From Pseudomonas extremorientalis (GTDB taxonomy: Bacteria; Pseudomonadota; Gammaproteobacteria; Pseudomonadales; Pseudomonadaceae), in NCBI RefSeq assembly GCF_001870465.1, contig NZ_MDGK01000055.1, forward strand, positions 248,001 through 312,000: a stretch of DNA of 64,000 nucleotides, given 5' to 3'. The position numbers and the translations under genes were made by a program. The notes below the pieces were generated by a model. That model searched no databases. It was given only the letters and a program-made list of their open reading frames with translations, and was not told the origin of the DNA. The first letter of the stretch is position 1, and every line of letters starts with the position of its first letter. Of this stretch, positions 8,324 through 16,386 are shown piece after piece.

Positions 8324-9733
8324 TCATTCCTCGACCACCCAAGTGTCTTTAGTGCCGCCGCCCTGGGACGAGTTGACCACCAGCGAGCCTTCGCGCAAGG
8401 CCACGCGGGTCAGGCCACCGGGGACTACACGGGTCTCCTTGCCGGACAACACAAATGGGCGCAGGTCGATATGGCGCGGCGCAATGCCGTTTTCGACAAA
8501 GGTCGGGCAGGTGGATAAACACAGGGTCGGCTGGGCGATATAGGCGTGGGGCTTGGCCTTGATACGCGCACGGAAGGCTTCGATTTCCGCTGCCGTGGAC
8601 GCCGGGCCTACCAGCATGCCGTAGCCGCCGGAGCCCTGGGTTTCCTTCACCACCAGGTCCGGCAGGTTGGCGAGCACGTGGGACAGTTCGTCGGGCTTAC
8701 GGCACTGGAAGGTCGGAACATTCTTCAGGATCGGTTCTTCATCCAGGTAAAAACGGATCATCTCGGTGACGAAGGGGTACACCGACTTGTCATCCGCCAC
8801 CCCGGTGCCGATGGCATTGGCCAGCACCACATTCCCGCAGCGATAAGCCGCGAGCAGGCCGGGCACGCCGAGCATGGAGTCCGGGTTGAAGGCCAGGGGG
8901 TCGAGAAACGCATCGTCGAGGCGACGGTAGATCACATCCACGGCCTTTGGCCCATCGGTCGTGCGCATGAAGACGCGATCATCACGCACGAACAGGTCGG
9001 CGCCTTCCACCAGTTCCACCCCCATCTCACGGGCGAGAAAGGCATGCTCAAAGAACGCGCTGTTAAAGCGACCCGGCGTCAATACCACCACGCTGGGGTT
9101 ATCCAGGGGGCTTGAGCTTTTCAGGGTGTCGAGCAACAGGTTGGGGTAGTGATCGATAGGCGCGATGCGCTGGGCAGCGAACAGTTCGGGGAACAGGCGC
9201 ATCATCATCTTGCGGTCTTCGAGCATATAGCTGACGCCGCTGGGCGTACGCAGGTTGTCTTCGAGCACGTAGTACGTACCGTCTCCATCGCGTACGAGGT
9301 CGACGCCGGAAATGTGGGAATACAGGTCGCGGTGCAGGTCCAGGCCCTGCATTGCCAGCTGGTATTGCTCGTTGGCCAGCACCTGTTCGGCAGGAATGAT
9401 CCCGGCCTTGATGATGCGTTGCTCGTGATACAGGTCGGCGAGAAACATGTTCAGCGCCTTGACCCGCTGGATGCAGCCGCGCTCTACAATCCGCCATTCG
9501 CTGGCGGGAATGCTGCGCGGGATGGTGTCGAAGGGAATCAGGCGCTCGGTGCCCTGCTCGTCCCCGTAGAGGGTGAAGGTGATCCCGGCGCGGTGAAACA
9601 GCAAATCGGCTTCGCGCCGGCGCTGGGCCAGCAGTTCAGGCGGGGTTTCGGCCAGCCAGCGGGCGAACTCGCGGTAATGCGGTCGGACCTGGCCTGCCCC
9701 ATCGTACATTTCATCGTAATAAGTGCGGATCAT
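8324..9733 (-). CDS. Circularly permuted type 2 ATP-grasp protein
   Basis: About 469 residues. The family belongs to the ATP-grasp ligases but with permuted domain order, and is predicted to form amide or peptide bonds using ATP. Conserved blocks visible include ERLIPFDTIPR near the N-terminus, EDNLRTPSGVSYMLEDR in the middle, and the nucleotide-binding GSGGYGMLVGP glycine loop toward the C-terminus, followed by DLRPFVLSG. The start chosen (MIRTYYDEMYDG) has AAGGAG six bases upstream; an in-frame ATG 63 bases earlier has no such site. First gene of the ATP-grasp / alpha-E / transglutaminase operon. Substrate unknown. Confidence 0.92.
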   Translation of the reverse strand: MIRTYYDEMYDGAGQVRPHYREFARWLAETPPELLAQRRREADLLFHRAGITFTLYGDEQGTERLIPFDTIPRSIPASEWRIVERGCIQRVKALNMFLADLYHEQRIIKAGIIPAEQVLANEQYQLAMQGLDLHRDLYSHISGVDLVRDGDGTYYVLEDNLRTPSGVSYMLEDRKMMMRLFPELFAAQRIAPIDHYPNLLLDTLKSSSPLDNPSVVVLTPGRFNSAFFEHAFLAREMGVELVEGADLFVRDDRVFMRTTDGPKAVDVIYRRLDDAFLDPLAFNPDSMLGVPGLLAAYRCGNVVLANAIGTGVADDKSVYPFVTEMIRFYLDEEPILKNVPTFQCRKPDELSHVLANLPDLVVKETQGSGGYGMLVGPASTAAEIEAFRARIKAKPHAYIAQPTLCLSTCPTFVENGIAPRHIDLRPFVLSGKETRVVPGGLTRVALREGSLVVNSSQGGGTKDTWVVEE

Positions 9734-9799
9734 GCCGAACTCCTTGTCACCCGGGCGAAAGAACCGTCGCAAGGCCCGTGCCAGCGGCATAAACACTTA

Positions 9800-10030
9800 G
9801 AAATCAGTGAGTTGAATTAACCACGCAATCTGCTCGCACCGTCCTGGTGCGCAGAATGCCCGGTGCACTGCCCGACGCTTCATCGCAATGCGGGCTTTGA
9901 CTATCAACAGCATAGTCAGAGTTGATTTCACTGCCCGGCGCAGGCTGCGGATAATCGGCCCCATCTGCTGAACTGCCTTCAGCGCTCCGCTCTTCCCTTT
10001 AAGCCACCCTCATGGGTGGCCTTTTTTTTG
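9800..10030 (+). ncRNA. Candidate small RNA or unlinked transcript ending in an intrinsic terminator
   Basis: The 400-base gap between the ATP-grasp gene and the RraB gene has no credible protein on the plus strand, yet ends in a strong plus-strand terminator. No gene on that strand is close enough to need it. Upstream lie a GATAAT hexamer (near 9951) and a TTGACT hexamer (near 9898), but no well-spaced promoter pair. The 5' end is a guess; only the 3' end is firm. Confidence 0.3.
10003..10029 (+). terminator. Rho-independent terminator
   Basis: Stem GCCACCC / GGGTGGC (7 bp, perfect) with a TCAT loop is followed by CTTTTTTTTT. The T-run is only on the plus strand, so it terminates plus-strand transcription in a gap where both flanking genes run on the minus strand. 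Confidence 0.85.
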
Positions 10031-10136
10031 GTGCATAAAAATAGCGCGCAAGTTCCGAGTAATTTTCCCACCTCACAAACAAAATCGGCCGACCCAAAGG
10101 TCAGCCGATACGCTGCGTTTCTCATACTTCAAGCCG

Positions 10137-10478
10137 CTACATGGGTAACCCACGCACCTCCTGCTTCACGCCCCATCCTTCGATGATCCCACCCAGCGGC
10201 TCGACCACCGCCCCGAAGTCTTGCTCGAAGTCTCCTATGCCGTCGTAGGTCGCAAACATGACTTTGCTCAGTTCCAGGTACCAGGCGCCATCGTCGCGCG
10301 CACTCACCTGGGCATTCAGGGATTCCCCGCGAAACTCACCCGCAGCCCTGCGCGCCCGTTCCTCATCCGGGAAAATGGCGTAGAACTCGATGGGGTGAAA
10401 ACGCGAAAAGTCGAAGCCGCCTTCTTTCATGCGGCGCAGAACGTTGGTGCTGATGTCTTCTTGATAGGCTGTGCTCAT
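10137..10478 (-). CDS. rraB: RraB-family regulator of ribonuclease E activity
   Basis: A 113-residue acidic protein matching the RraB family (regulator of ribonuclease activity B), whose E. coli member binds RNase E and inhibits part of its activity. Recognisable stretches are the N-terminal EDISTNVLRRMKEGGFDFSR, the central HPIEFYAIFPDEERARRAA and the C-terminal GGIIEGWGVKQ. The start at MSTAYQED is preceded by GAGGAG at good spacing; an upstream extension of 39 residues lacks this. Monocistronic, with 210 bases of upstream sequence before the next gene. The inhibitory role in this organism is inferred from the family. Confidence 0.85.
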   Translation of the reverse strand: MSTAYQEDISTNVLRRMKEGGFDFSRFHPIEFYAIFPDEERARRAAGEFRGESLNAQVSARDDGAWYLELSKVMFATYDGIGDFEQDFGAVVEPLGGIIEGWGVKQEVRGLPM

Positions 10479-10690
10479 GAAAAGTGCTCCTCGAATTGAT
10501 GGATAGACTTTCCGTGCTTCCCGAAGCCCACGCCGCAATGGCGTGGGGACTACGGCAACAACATCACCGCTGGAAAACAAGCATGTAGCTGACAAGACCA
10601 GAACTAGCGATTCATTCGCTGATCTCGTTTGCAGAGTAGCGCGAAGCTATCACCTCCACCAGAGGCGCTTGGATGGCTTACAGGGAATGT

Positions 10691-10927
10691 TCAGGCGGCG
10701 GGAGAGATGTCGAGGATCTGGATACTGTTCTGGTCTTTGAGGATCTTGACCGTCGGCTCGGGCTTGCGGCCCTCCAGGTCATTGAGGTCCAGTTCGGCGG
10801 CGACGGGCACCAGCTTGTTGCGAATCATGCGCGCAGCGTCTTCGAGGCTGGGCTTGTGTTCGCAGGTGAACTGCTCCACGGACTGCACGCCGTGATCATC
10901 AACGAAGGTAATTTGCCACGTTTGCAT
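10691..10927 (-). CDS. Conserved small hypothetical protein, 78 residues
   Basis: A soluble protein with alternating beta-strand and helix character: MQTWQITFVDD, a helix around SLEDAARMIRNKLVP, and a C-terminal strand pair SIQILDIS. GGAGG six bases before the ATG supports the start. No known domain is recognised and there are no cysteines other than one. The codon usage is like its neighbours, so it is likely a real gene. It faces no clear operon partner: the next gene on the strand is about 100 bases away. Confidence 0.75.
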   Translation of the reverse strand: MQTWQITFVDDHGVQSVEQFTCEHKPSLEDAARMIRNKLVPVAAELDLNDLEGRKPEPTVKILKDQNSIQILDISPAA

Positions 10928-11030
10928 CGGTGCCTCCTCGATAAAACCCATGTGTGGGCTTACACGTATCTGGACCTTGAGCGCTGGACAAACGTTCCAC
11001 TCAAGGCCGGAGGCACCGGATCAACTGCAG

Positions 11031-11636
11031 TTATTTTTCTGCGTGTTGTTTCAAGGCTTTCAAGGTGTTGAACGGGGCGTCCACCACAAACTTGTTGGCC
11101 AACCACGAGGGCACGCTGCCGCCAGGCTCGGTGTGCACCTGGTAGGTGACTTCGGTCAGGTTGTCGCCTTTGGGCACCAGTTTCCAGAAGCCGTCGACCT
11201 GGGCGACGCGCACGTAGCCTTTTTCTTCAGGCTTGTAGGTGGGGACACCTTCAAGTTTACGAGTCAACGTGCCATCGGCGGCCTTGGTCGTGGTGATATG
11301 CAGGTAAGAGTCACGATCCGTCACAGGGAACGGCGCTTTGAATTGGGTGTAGGTCCAGCTCTCGTCGCCCTTCTTGTCGACCAGTTTCTGGGACTTGCAT
11401 TCGTGGATCCAGGCGCACGCACCGGCAACGTCTTCCTGCAGCGCGACAATCTTGGCCACCGGCGCCTTGATCGTGGTGACCCCGCGATACGCCTTGTACT
11501 TGGAGCCGGCAATTTCGCTCAGGGACACCTTGATACCGTCTTCGTCCTTGGCGACTTGCCAATCCTCAGCCTGGGCAGTGGCAGCAAACAACACTGTAAA
11601 ACCGCACAACACAGCCATTCGTTTCAGCGAACCCAT
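11031..11636 (-). CDS. Periplasmic START (lipid-transfer-like) domain protein
   Basis: A 201-residue protein with a signal peptide (MGSLKRMAVLCGFTVLFAATAQA, cleavage about residue 23) followed by one START/StARkin domain. The domain shows the typical series WQVAKDEDGIKVSL, YRGVTTIKAPVAKIVALQED, WTYTQFKAPFPVTDRDSY and a C-terminal helix ending LKQHAEK. START domains hold hydrophobic ligands in a helix-grip fold; the ligand here is unknown. AAGGAA precedes the chosen ATG. It lies just downstream of the YkgJ-type gene on the same strand with a 41-base gap, so the two may be co-transcribed. Confidence 0.88.
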   Translation of the reverse strand: MGSLKRMAVLCGFTVLFAATAQAEDWQVAKDEDGIKVSLSEIAGSKYKAYRGVTTIKAPVAKIVALQEDVAGACAWIHECKSQKLVDKKGDESWTYTQFKAPFPVTDRDSYLHITTTKAADGTLTRKLEGVPTYKPEEKGYVRVAQVDGFWKLVPKGDNLTEVTYQVHTEPGGSVPSWLANKFVVDAPFNTLKALKQHAEK

Positions 11637-11677
11637 TGTTGTATTCCTTATTGTTGAAGTTCCGATAGTAAAGCCCA

Positions 11678-11932
11678 TCAAGCCGCCGTCATCTGCTCCC
11701 ACCAGCCGATCAAGCGGATCGCATCAGCCTGGTCGGTGCCGCAGACCTCGAGATCTGCCTTGAAATCACTGCACACCGCCGGTCGCTCCGGCTGGCCGAA
11801 CAGCAGGCATAGTTGTTCGACCGACAGGTGCAAGCAGCGTTCGCCGGCGGGCTTGCCTTGTGGCATGCCCGGTAATGGCGAACTGATGGAGGGGGCGATG
11901 CAGCAAGCGCCACAGCCTTCACGGCAATTCAT
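11678..11932 (-). CDS. YkgJ-family cysteine cluster protein
   Basis: 84 residues with the family's conserved cysteines: MNCREGCGACC at the N-terminus, then single cysteines in ERCLHL, QLCLLF, AVCSDF and EVCGTD. Such clusters are predicted to bind zinc or an iron-sulfur centre; the family's function is not established. The ATG is preceded by GAGGAC about 9 bases upstream. It is followed by the START-domain gene on the same strand. About 160 bases of non-coding sequence separate it from the next gene upstream. Confidence 0.85.
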   Translation of the reverse strand: MNCREGCGACCIAPSISSPLPGMPQGKPAGERCLHLSVEQLCLLFGQPERPAVCSDFKADLEVCGTDQADAIRLIGWWEQMTAA

Positions 11933-12094
11933 GACCAGCAAGTCCTCGACGACTCAATGTGGATGGCGGGGCTAGAGTACGCCCTAAAACAGCCGTTTTA
12001 AAATGGGTTAACAGGGGTTTTTCGCAGAAAACAAAAGTGACTGACCAGTCTGCGACAGATGGTCGAGGGCACGCGTCACGTTTGCGGGAAAAGT

Positions 12095-12580
12095 TTACTG
12101 CTTGAACTCGAACTCCAGCGCGGCGCCTTCCACTTCGCGTCGTTCTTCGTTGCGCAGTTGCAGCTTCATTTCGTTGCTGAGCAGACGGCCGTTGATCTGG
12201 AAGGCGCTGTTGTCGGCGGGCTTCTCACCGAACATCGGCGGCAGCAAGGGCACACTTTTGGGTTTGGGCATGGTGCCGATAGGCTGCAAGTGCCTGACCA
12301 TATCCGACGGCAAGGACAGGTCCAACTGTGCCGGTGGCAATTGTGTCTGCGTCACCTCGCGAGATGCCTTGGACTTGCTGGCTGCACGTTTTTTGGCGGC
12401 GGCGGTGGGTTTCTTCACCGCTGGCGCTTTTTTTACGGGAGCCGGTTTTTTCGCGGGGGTCTTCTGCTCGTTACTGGCGGCTGGCTTGGTTTCGCTCACA
12501 GGGGCTGCCGCCAGCACTGTGCCGACGTTGCACAGGCTTAACAGGCCAATTACCAGAACAGCGCGAAAAATACAGGTCAT
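12095..12580 (-). CDS. Exported Lys/Ala/Pro-rich hypothetical protein
   Basis: 161 residues. A signal peptide (MTCIFRAVLVIGLLSLCNVGTVLA) is followed by a low-complexity segment, about residues 35-75, built of KKPAPVKK-type repeats with Ala, Lys and Pro, and then by a better-ordered C-terminal half (LDLSLPSDMVRHLQPIG to the end). In databases such proteins are often mislabelled translation initiation factor 2 because of the Lys/Ala-rich stretch; that is not supported. The basic linker could bind peptidoglycan, LPS or nucleic acid in the periplasm, but this is a guess. Single gene. Confidence 0.75.
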   Translation of the reverse strand: MTCIFRAVLVIGLLSLCNVGTVLAAAPVSETKPAASNEQKTPAKKPAPVKKAPAVKKPTAAAKKRAASKSKASREVTQTQLPPAQLDLSLPSDMVRHLQPIGTMPKPKSVPLLPPMFGEKPADNSAFQINGRLLSNEMKLQLRNEERREVEGAALEFEFKQ

Positions 12581-12684
12581 ATCGCCTACAGCATTAACGG
12601 CAGAGGGCCATATGCTCGCTTGTTGTGCGCGGCATGACAAGCACGGTGATCAGCGCGCTATAGGATTTGTCCCCTTTCCGAGCG

Positions 12685-14124
12685 TCACAGTCCTGCTGCC
12701 GTTTCCTGGCATAACTGGCTGGCCAGCATCCCCAACGTCATCAGCGCCCGCTCTGCCTCGCGGTTCCACGGGGTGCCGCAGTTGAGGCGAATGCAGTGAT
12801 TGAACTGCTCCGTATTACTGAAGATCAGCCCAGGCGCAATACTGATGCCCTGTTGCAGTGCGCGCACGTGCAGTTCCTGGGTATTGACCCTTCCAGGCAA
12901 ACTGACCCACAGGATGAAGCCGCCCGTCGGACGGGTCATCTGAGTGCCTTCCGGGAAATACTGCTGCACGGCCAGTTGAAAGGCGCTGAGGTTCTTGCGG
13001 TACTCCTGGCGGATGTAACGCAGATGCCGGTCGTAGCCGCCATTTTCCAGGTAAGCCGCAACGCCCATCTGCGTGACACTGCACGCGGAGTGGGTGCTGA
13101 ACATCTGCAGGCGCTGGATCTCCTGCTGATACTTGCCGGCGATCATCCAGCCAATGCGCACACCGGGGGACAGCGTCTTGGAAAAGCTCGAGCAATAGAT
13201 GACCCGATCCAGGCGGTCATAGGCTTTCAGCGCCTTGGTGCGGCCCAGTTCGAACATCAGCTCGCCGTAGATATCGTCCTCGACAATCTGGATGTTGAAG
13301 TCCGAGGCCAGGCGCAGTAACTGTTTCTGCCGTTCCTCGGGCATCGTGCCGCCCAGCGGGTTGCTCAGGCGCGTGGTCAGCACCAGGGCCTTGATCGACC
13401 ATTGGTTGGCCGCCAGCTGCAGGGCCTCCAGGCTCATGCCGGTGGACGGGTCGCTGGGAATCTCGATGACCTTGAGGCCCAACAGATCGGCCAGTTGCAG
13501 CAACCCGTAATAGGTCGGCGATTCAGCGGCTATCAGGTCGCCTGGCCGCGTCAGCACCCGCAGGGACATCTGCAACGCGTCGACACAACCGTGGGTGATC
13601 ACCACTTCGGACGGGTCCACCACCACACCCGCATCGCGCATGCGGATCGCCACTTGGCGGCGCAGCGGTTCGAAACCGGGGCTGAACATGTAGCTGAACG
13701 CCCGTGGGCTCTGGAAGCGCGTGACCTTGGCCAGTTGCTGGTGCAGGGCGCGTACAGGCAGGTAGTCCACGCTCGGCACCGCGGCGCCCAACGGAAACAC
13801 TCCCTCGCGACGCGACTCGCCCAATACCTGTTGAATGATGCTGCTGCGGGTGACCAACCCAGGGCGCTCGACCCGTGCAATATCCGGCGTCGGCGCCGTG
13901 AGTGCTGGCGTCTGGTGCACGTAATAGCCGGACTGTGGCCGCGCCCGGATCAGCCCCTGGTCTTCCAGGTTGGCATAGGCCTGCAACACCGTCGCGTGGC
14001 TGACGTTCAACTGCGAACTCATCTTGCGCACCGACGGCACGCGCTCGCCCGGTTGATAGACACCGCGCCGGATATCCTCAGCCAGCTGCTGGGCGATACG
14101 TTGGTAAAGCAACAGATTGGTCAT
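12685..14124 (-). CDS. MocR-type transcriptional regulator (GntR HTH fused to aminotransferase fold)
   Basis: 479 residues. An N-terminal GntR winged helix (about 5-70; PGERVPSVRKMSSQLNVSHATVLQAY) is joined by a linker to a type I aminotransferase domain. The latter has the SNPLGGT, EDDIYGEL and SSFSKTLSPGVRIGW segments, the last placing the PLP-binding Lys at about residue 316. MocR regulators sense PLP adducts or amino compounds; the effector here is not evident. No catabolic gene is adjacent in divergent orientation: a REP-type terminator separates it from the OmpA operon upstream. Confidence 0.9.
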   Translation of the reverse strand: MTNLLLYQRIAQQLAEDIRRGVYQPGERVPSVRKMSSQLNVSHATVLQAYANLEDQGLIRARPQSGYYVHQTPALTAPTPDIARVERPGLVTRSSIIQQVLGESRREGVFPLGAAVPSVDYLPVRALHQQLAKVTRFQSPRAFSYMFSPGFEPLRRQVAIRMRDAGVVVDPSEVVITHGCVDALQMSLRVLTRPGDLIAAESPTYYGLLQLADLLGLKVIEIPSDPSTGMSLEALQLAANQWSIKALVLTTRLSNPLGGTMPEERQKQLLRLASDFNIQIVEDDIYGELMFELGRTKALKAYDRLDRVIYCSSFSKTLSPGVRIGWMIAGKYQQEIQRLQMFSTHSACSVTQMGVAAYLENGGYDRHLRYIRQEYRKNLSAFQLAVQQYFPEGTQMTRPTGGFILWVSLPGRVNTQELHVRALQQGISIAPGLIFSNTEQFNHCIRLNCGTPWNREAERALMTLGMLASQLCQETAAGL

Positions 14125-14258
14125 GACGCAGCACTCGATTTCACGGGTATTTTATTTTTGTGTGAAACATACCGGCACAGTTTAGAAGTGTACGGGGACA
14201 GTTGCCACAATAGTCGAGCGCGCGTTGTAGTGACAGTAAAACTGTGAAGGTGCACACC

Positions 14259-14297
14259 AAAAAAATGTGGGAGGGGGCAAGCCCCTCCCACACTTTT
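14259..14297 (-). terminator. REP-derived intrinsic terminator of the envelope operon
   Basis: Perfect 11-bp arms TGTGGGAGGGG / CCCCTCCCACA with a 5-base loop are followed on the minus strand by seven T residues, just past the OmpA lipoprotein stop. The core is the same REP sequence seen in other gaps of this window. Confidence 0.8.
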
Positions 14298-14313
14298 GAT
14301 TTGTGCCTGGCGC

Positions 14314-15129
14314 CTAACGGGCGGCGCCGAGTTGGCCTTTTTCGTCGGAGAAAACGATTTCAACGCGACGGTTCTGTGCCCTGCCCCGCTCGGAGGCATT
14401 GGCCTCCACCGGGTACTGGTCGCCATACCCTTCCACCTGGATGCGTTTTTCGTCGATGCCCAGGTCGACCAGCACATCAGCCACCGACTGCGCGCGGTCG
14501 CGGGACAGCTTGAGGTTTTCCTGCTCGCCGCCGGTGTTATCGGCGTAGCCCTCGATACGCACCACACGCTTGGGGTTCAGTTGCAAGAACTGCACGATCT
14601 TGAGCACTGTACGGTTGGCCGAGTTCTTCAGCTCGGCGTCACCGGTGTCGAACAGCACATCGCCCAGGGTCATCACCAGGCCACGATCGGTCTGGGTGGT
14701 GGTCAGGCTGGCGATCTGTTCTTCAAGCCATTTGCCCTGCTGCTGTACGCTGCTCAGCTTGCTTTCGCGCAAGGCCAGTTGCAGGCGCTGGCGCTCCAGT
14801 TCGAGCTTGGCGCCGCGCTCCTGGTTGAGCGCCTGTTCGGTGTGTTCGCGGGCAATGGCGCTATAGCGCTGGCTCAAATAGGCGTAATGCACCACGTCGG
14901 CACCGCTGCCCCAGTAGCTGGACAAGCGGTCGGCACGGGCCAGGGACTCACCGGCGCGGATCACGTCCTTGGGCGCAAAGCGCAACACATTGGCGTCTTC
15001 CTTGACCTTCTGGAAATCATTCCCGGCCTGTTGCAGGGCCTGTTCGCTGTCGGGATGGCTGGCACAACCGCCCAATACAGCAGTGCCCAACAGCAGCGCA
15101 CAGCTCAAACCACGGATCATCGGACTCAT
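14314..15129 (-). CDS. OmpA-family lipoprotein
   Basis: 271 residues. A lipoprotein signal with lipobox LGGC (Cys22) is followed by a helical, coiled-coil-prone middle (about 60-140, rich in Glu/Gln/Arg/Leu) and a C-terminal OmpA peptidoglycan-binding domain (about 150-265). The domain contains IEGYADNTGG, LSRDRAQSVADVL and GRAQNRRVEIVF with the conserved diaminopimelate-binding Asp and Arg. It should tether an outer- or inner-leaflet lipoprotein to the cell wall. Its ATG overlaps the stop of the DUF4398 gene. Residues after the lipobox are SHP rather than Asp at +2, favouring outer-membrane sorting. Confidence 0.92.
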   Translation of the reverse strand: MSPMIRGLSCALLLGTAVLGGCASHPDSEQALQQAGNDFQKVKEDANVLRFAPKDVIRAGESLARADRLSSYWGSGADVVHYAYLSQRYSAIAREHTEQALNQERGAKLELERQRLQLALRESKLSSVQQQGKWLEEQIASLTTTQTDRGLVMTLGDVLFDTGDAELKNSANRTVLKIVQFLQLNPKRVVRIEGYADNTGGEQENLKLSRDRAQSVADVLVDLGIDEKRIQVEGYGDQYPVEANASERGRAQNRRVEIVFSDEKGQLGAAR

Positions 15130-15488
15130 TGGGCTTCCCCCAACTGCAGTTGCTTGCGCAGGCGAGTGATGCGGGTGTTGAGCACGTTCAACTGCTCCTG
15201 GCTCTTGCGGGTCAACACTTTGGCTTCTGCCAGCCGCGCGTCCAACTCGGCTTGCTCAAAGCGCATGCGTGCATTTTTGTAGGACTGGTCAGCCATGCTC
15301 GACTTGGCCCGGGCGAATTTCTCTTCGGCCAGTTTCAGTTCGGGCGATTCATCGGGGTTGGCGCCAACGGCGCTGGCTTGCTCCAGGGCTTGCTGGGTGA
15401 GGCGAATTTGTTCATTCGGCGCAGGATCAGCTGCACATCCCGCCAGAGCGACAACGGCGAGGGCCGCGAAAAGAGGTCGAAGAGTCAC
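15126..15488 (-). CDS. DUF4398 lipoprotein
   Basis: 120 residues with a lipobox LAGC (Cys18) and then a single long helical hairpin, the pattern of DUF4398 proteins (SPELKLAEEKFARAKSSMADQSYKNARMRFEQAELDARLAEAK). The start codon is GTG, supported by AGGGA about 8 bases upstream. It sits between the periplasmic binding protein gene (9-base gap) and the OmpA lipoprotein gene (4-base overlap), so all three are co-transcribed. DUF4398 and OmpA lipoproteins are often paired; the molecular function is unknown. Confidence 0.88.
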   Translation of the reverse strand: MTLRPLFAALAVVALAGCAADPAPNEQIRLTQQALEQASAVGANPDESPELKLAEEKFARAKSSMADQSYKNARMRFEQAELDARLAEAKVLTRKSQEQLNVLNTRITRLRKQLQLGEAQ

Positions 15489-15497
15489 TGAAAATCC

Positions 15498-16313
15498 CTA
15501 CTTTGTTGGGGTGCCGACGGGTTGTTGCAATTGCGCTTTCCAACGTTCCAGATTGCGCTGCAACGCGGCTTCCGTCACACCAGACCCGGGCAATTCTGTC
15601 ATCTTTTTGGCGAGCTGTCCGCGCAACCACGGATCGTTGCAGGCCGAGTTGTGGGAAATCGCCAGGTACAGGCCCGGCTGATCGACGGGCACGTCGCGGG
15701 CGATCAGGTCGTTGCTCATGCCCAGGGTCTGCGCCATCGCCATGCCGGAATAGCGTCCCGCGAGGACATAGTCGACCTCTCCCAGCAGCAGCTTCTGGAA
15801 CGCCGGTGTCAGGGACGCCAGGCGTTGCAGGCTCAATTGCTGGCCGGCGAAGGTCTCGAAGGCGGCACTCAAGCGCGCACGTTCCGACACCGCGCCTTTG
15901 TGCCCGTGCAGGTCGGCCGCCGTGGTGTAGACCAGCGCTGAATCCTTGCGTGTCCACACCAGATAGTCGAGCTGCACCAGGGCCGGGTGGATGTAGTCGA
16001 GGGTTTCCAGCTCGCCCAGGTTCAGCGGCGCATCGGCGAGGATATCCATGCGCCCGCTGCGCACCTCATCCAGGGCCAGCGAGCGTTTGCCGCCATAGAG
16101 CAGGTCGATTTTCAACCCGAGGTCCTTGCCCACCTGTTGCAGCACGTCGGCGGTGGCGCCGATCAGGTGCGTGGGGTCTTGCGGGTCACGCCAGAGCAAG
16201 GGCGGCGCGTCCGGGCTGCCGGTGATCACCAGGCGGTCGCATTTGCCGGCGGCCAGCGCCAGGCTCGGCAGCAGTGTGAGGCCCAGCAGTACAGCCCAGG
16301 GGCGCAATTCCAT
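15498..16313 (-). CDS. Periplasmic substrate-binding (SBP_bac_3-like) protein
   Basis: 271 residues with a signal peptide (MELRPWAVLLGLTLLPSLALA, cleavage near 21) and a two-lobed amino-acid-binding-type fold: KCDRLVITGSPDAPPLLWRD, GATADVLQQVGKDLGL, GRMDILADAPLN and a C-terminal GSGVTEAALQRNLERW. No ABC permease or ATPase gene is nearby, so it may act as a sensor or scavenger rather than a transporter component. CTGGAG lies 8 bases before the ATG. It is the first gene of the three-gene envelope operon with two lipoproteins. Confidence 0.85.
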   Translation of the reverse strand: MELRPWAVLLGLTLLPSLALAAGKCDRLVITGSPDAPPLLWRDPQDPTHLIGATADVLQQVGKDLGLKIDLLYGGKRSLALDEVRSGRMDILADAPLNLGELETLDYIHPALVQLDYLVWTRKDSALVYTTAADLHGHKGAVSERARLSAAFETFAGQQLSLQRLASLTPAFQKLLLGEVDYVLAGRYSGMAMAQTLGMSNDLIARDVPVDQPGLYLAISHNSACNDPWLRGQLAKKMTELPGSGVTEAALQRNLERWKAQLQQPVGTPTK

Positions 16314-16334
16314 GGCGTGTGTCTCCAGCAAGTC

Positions 16335-16366
16335 AAAAAAAAGCCCGGTCACTAGGACCGGGCTCT
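16335..16366 (-). terminator. Rho-independent terminator downstream of etfA
   Basis: Stem GCCCGGTC / GACCGGGC (8 bp) with a 5-base loop; on the minus strand it is followed by TTTTTTTT. It ends the etfBA transcript before the substrate-binding protein gene. Confidence 0.88.
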
Positions 16367-16386
16367 TTATAAGTGAAGCGACTGGA

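Noticed and set aside
12095..12580. Annotation of the Lys/Ala-rich protein as translation initiation factor 2
   Set aside because: It has a signal peptide and no GTPase motif; only the low-complexity repeat resembles IF2.
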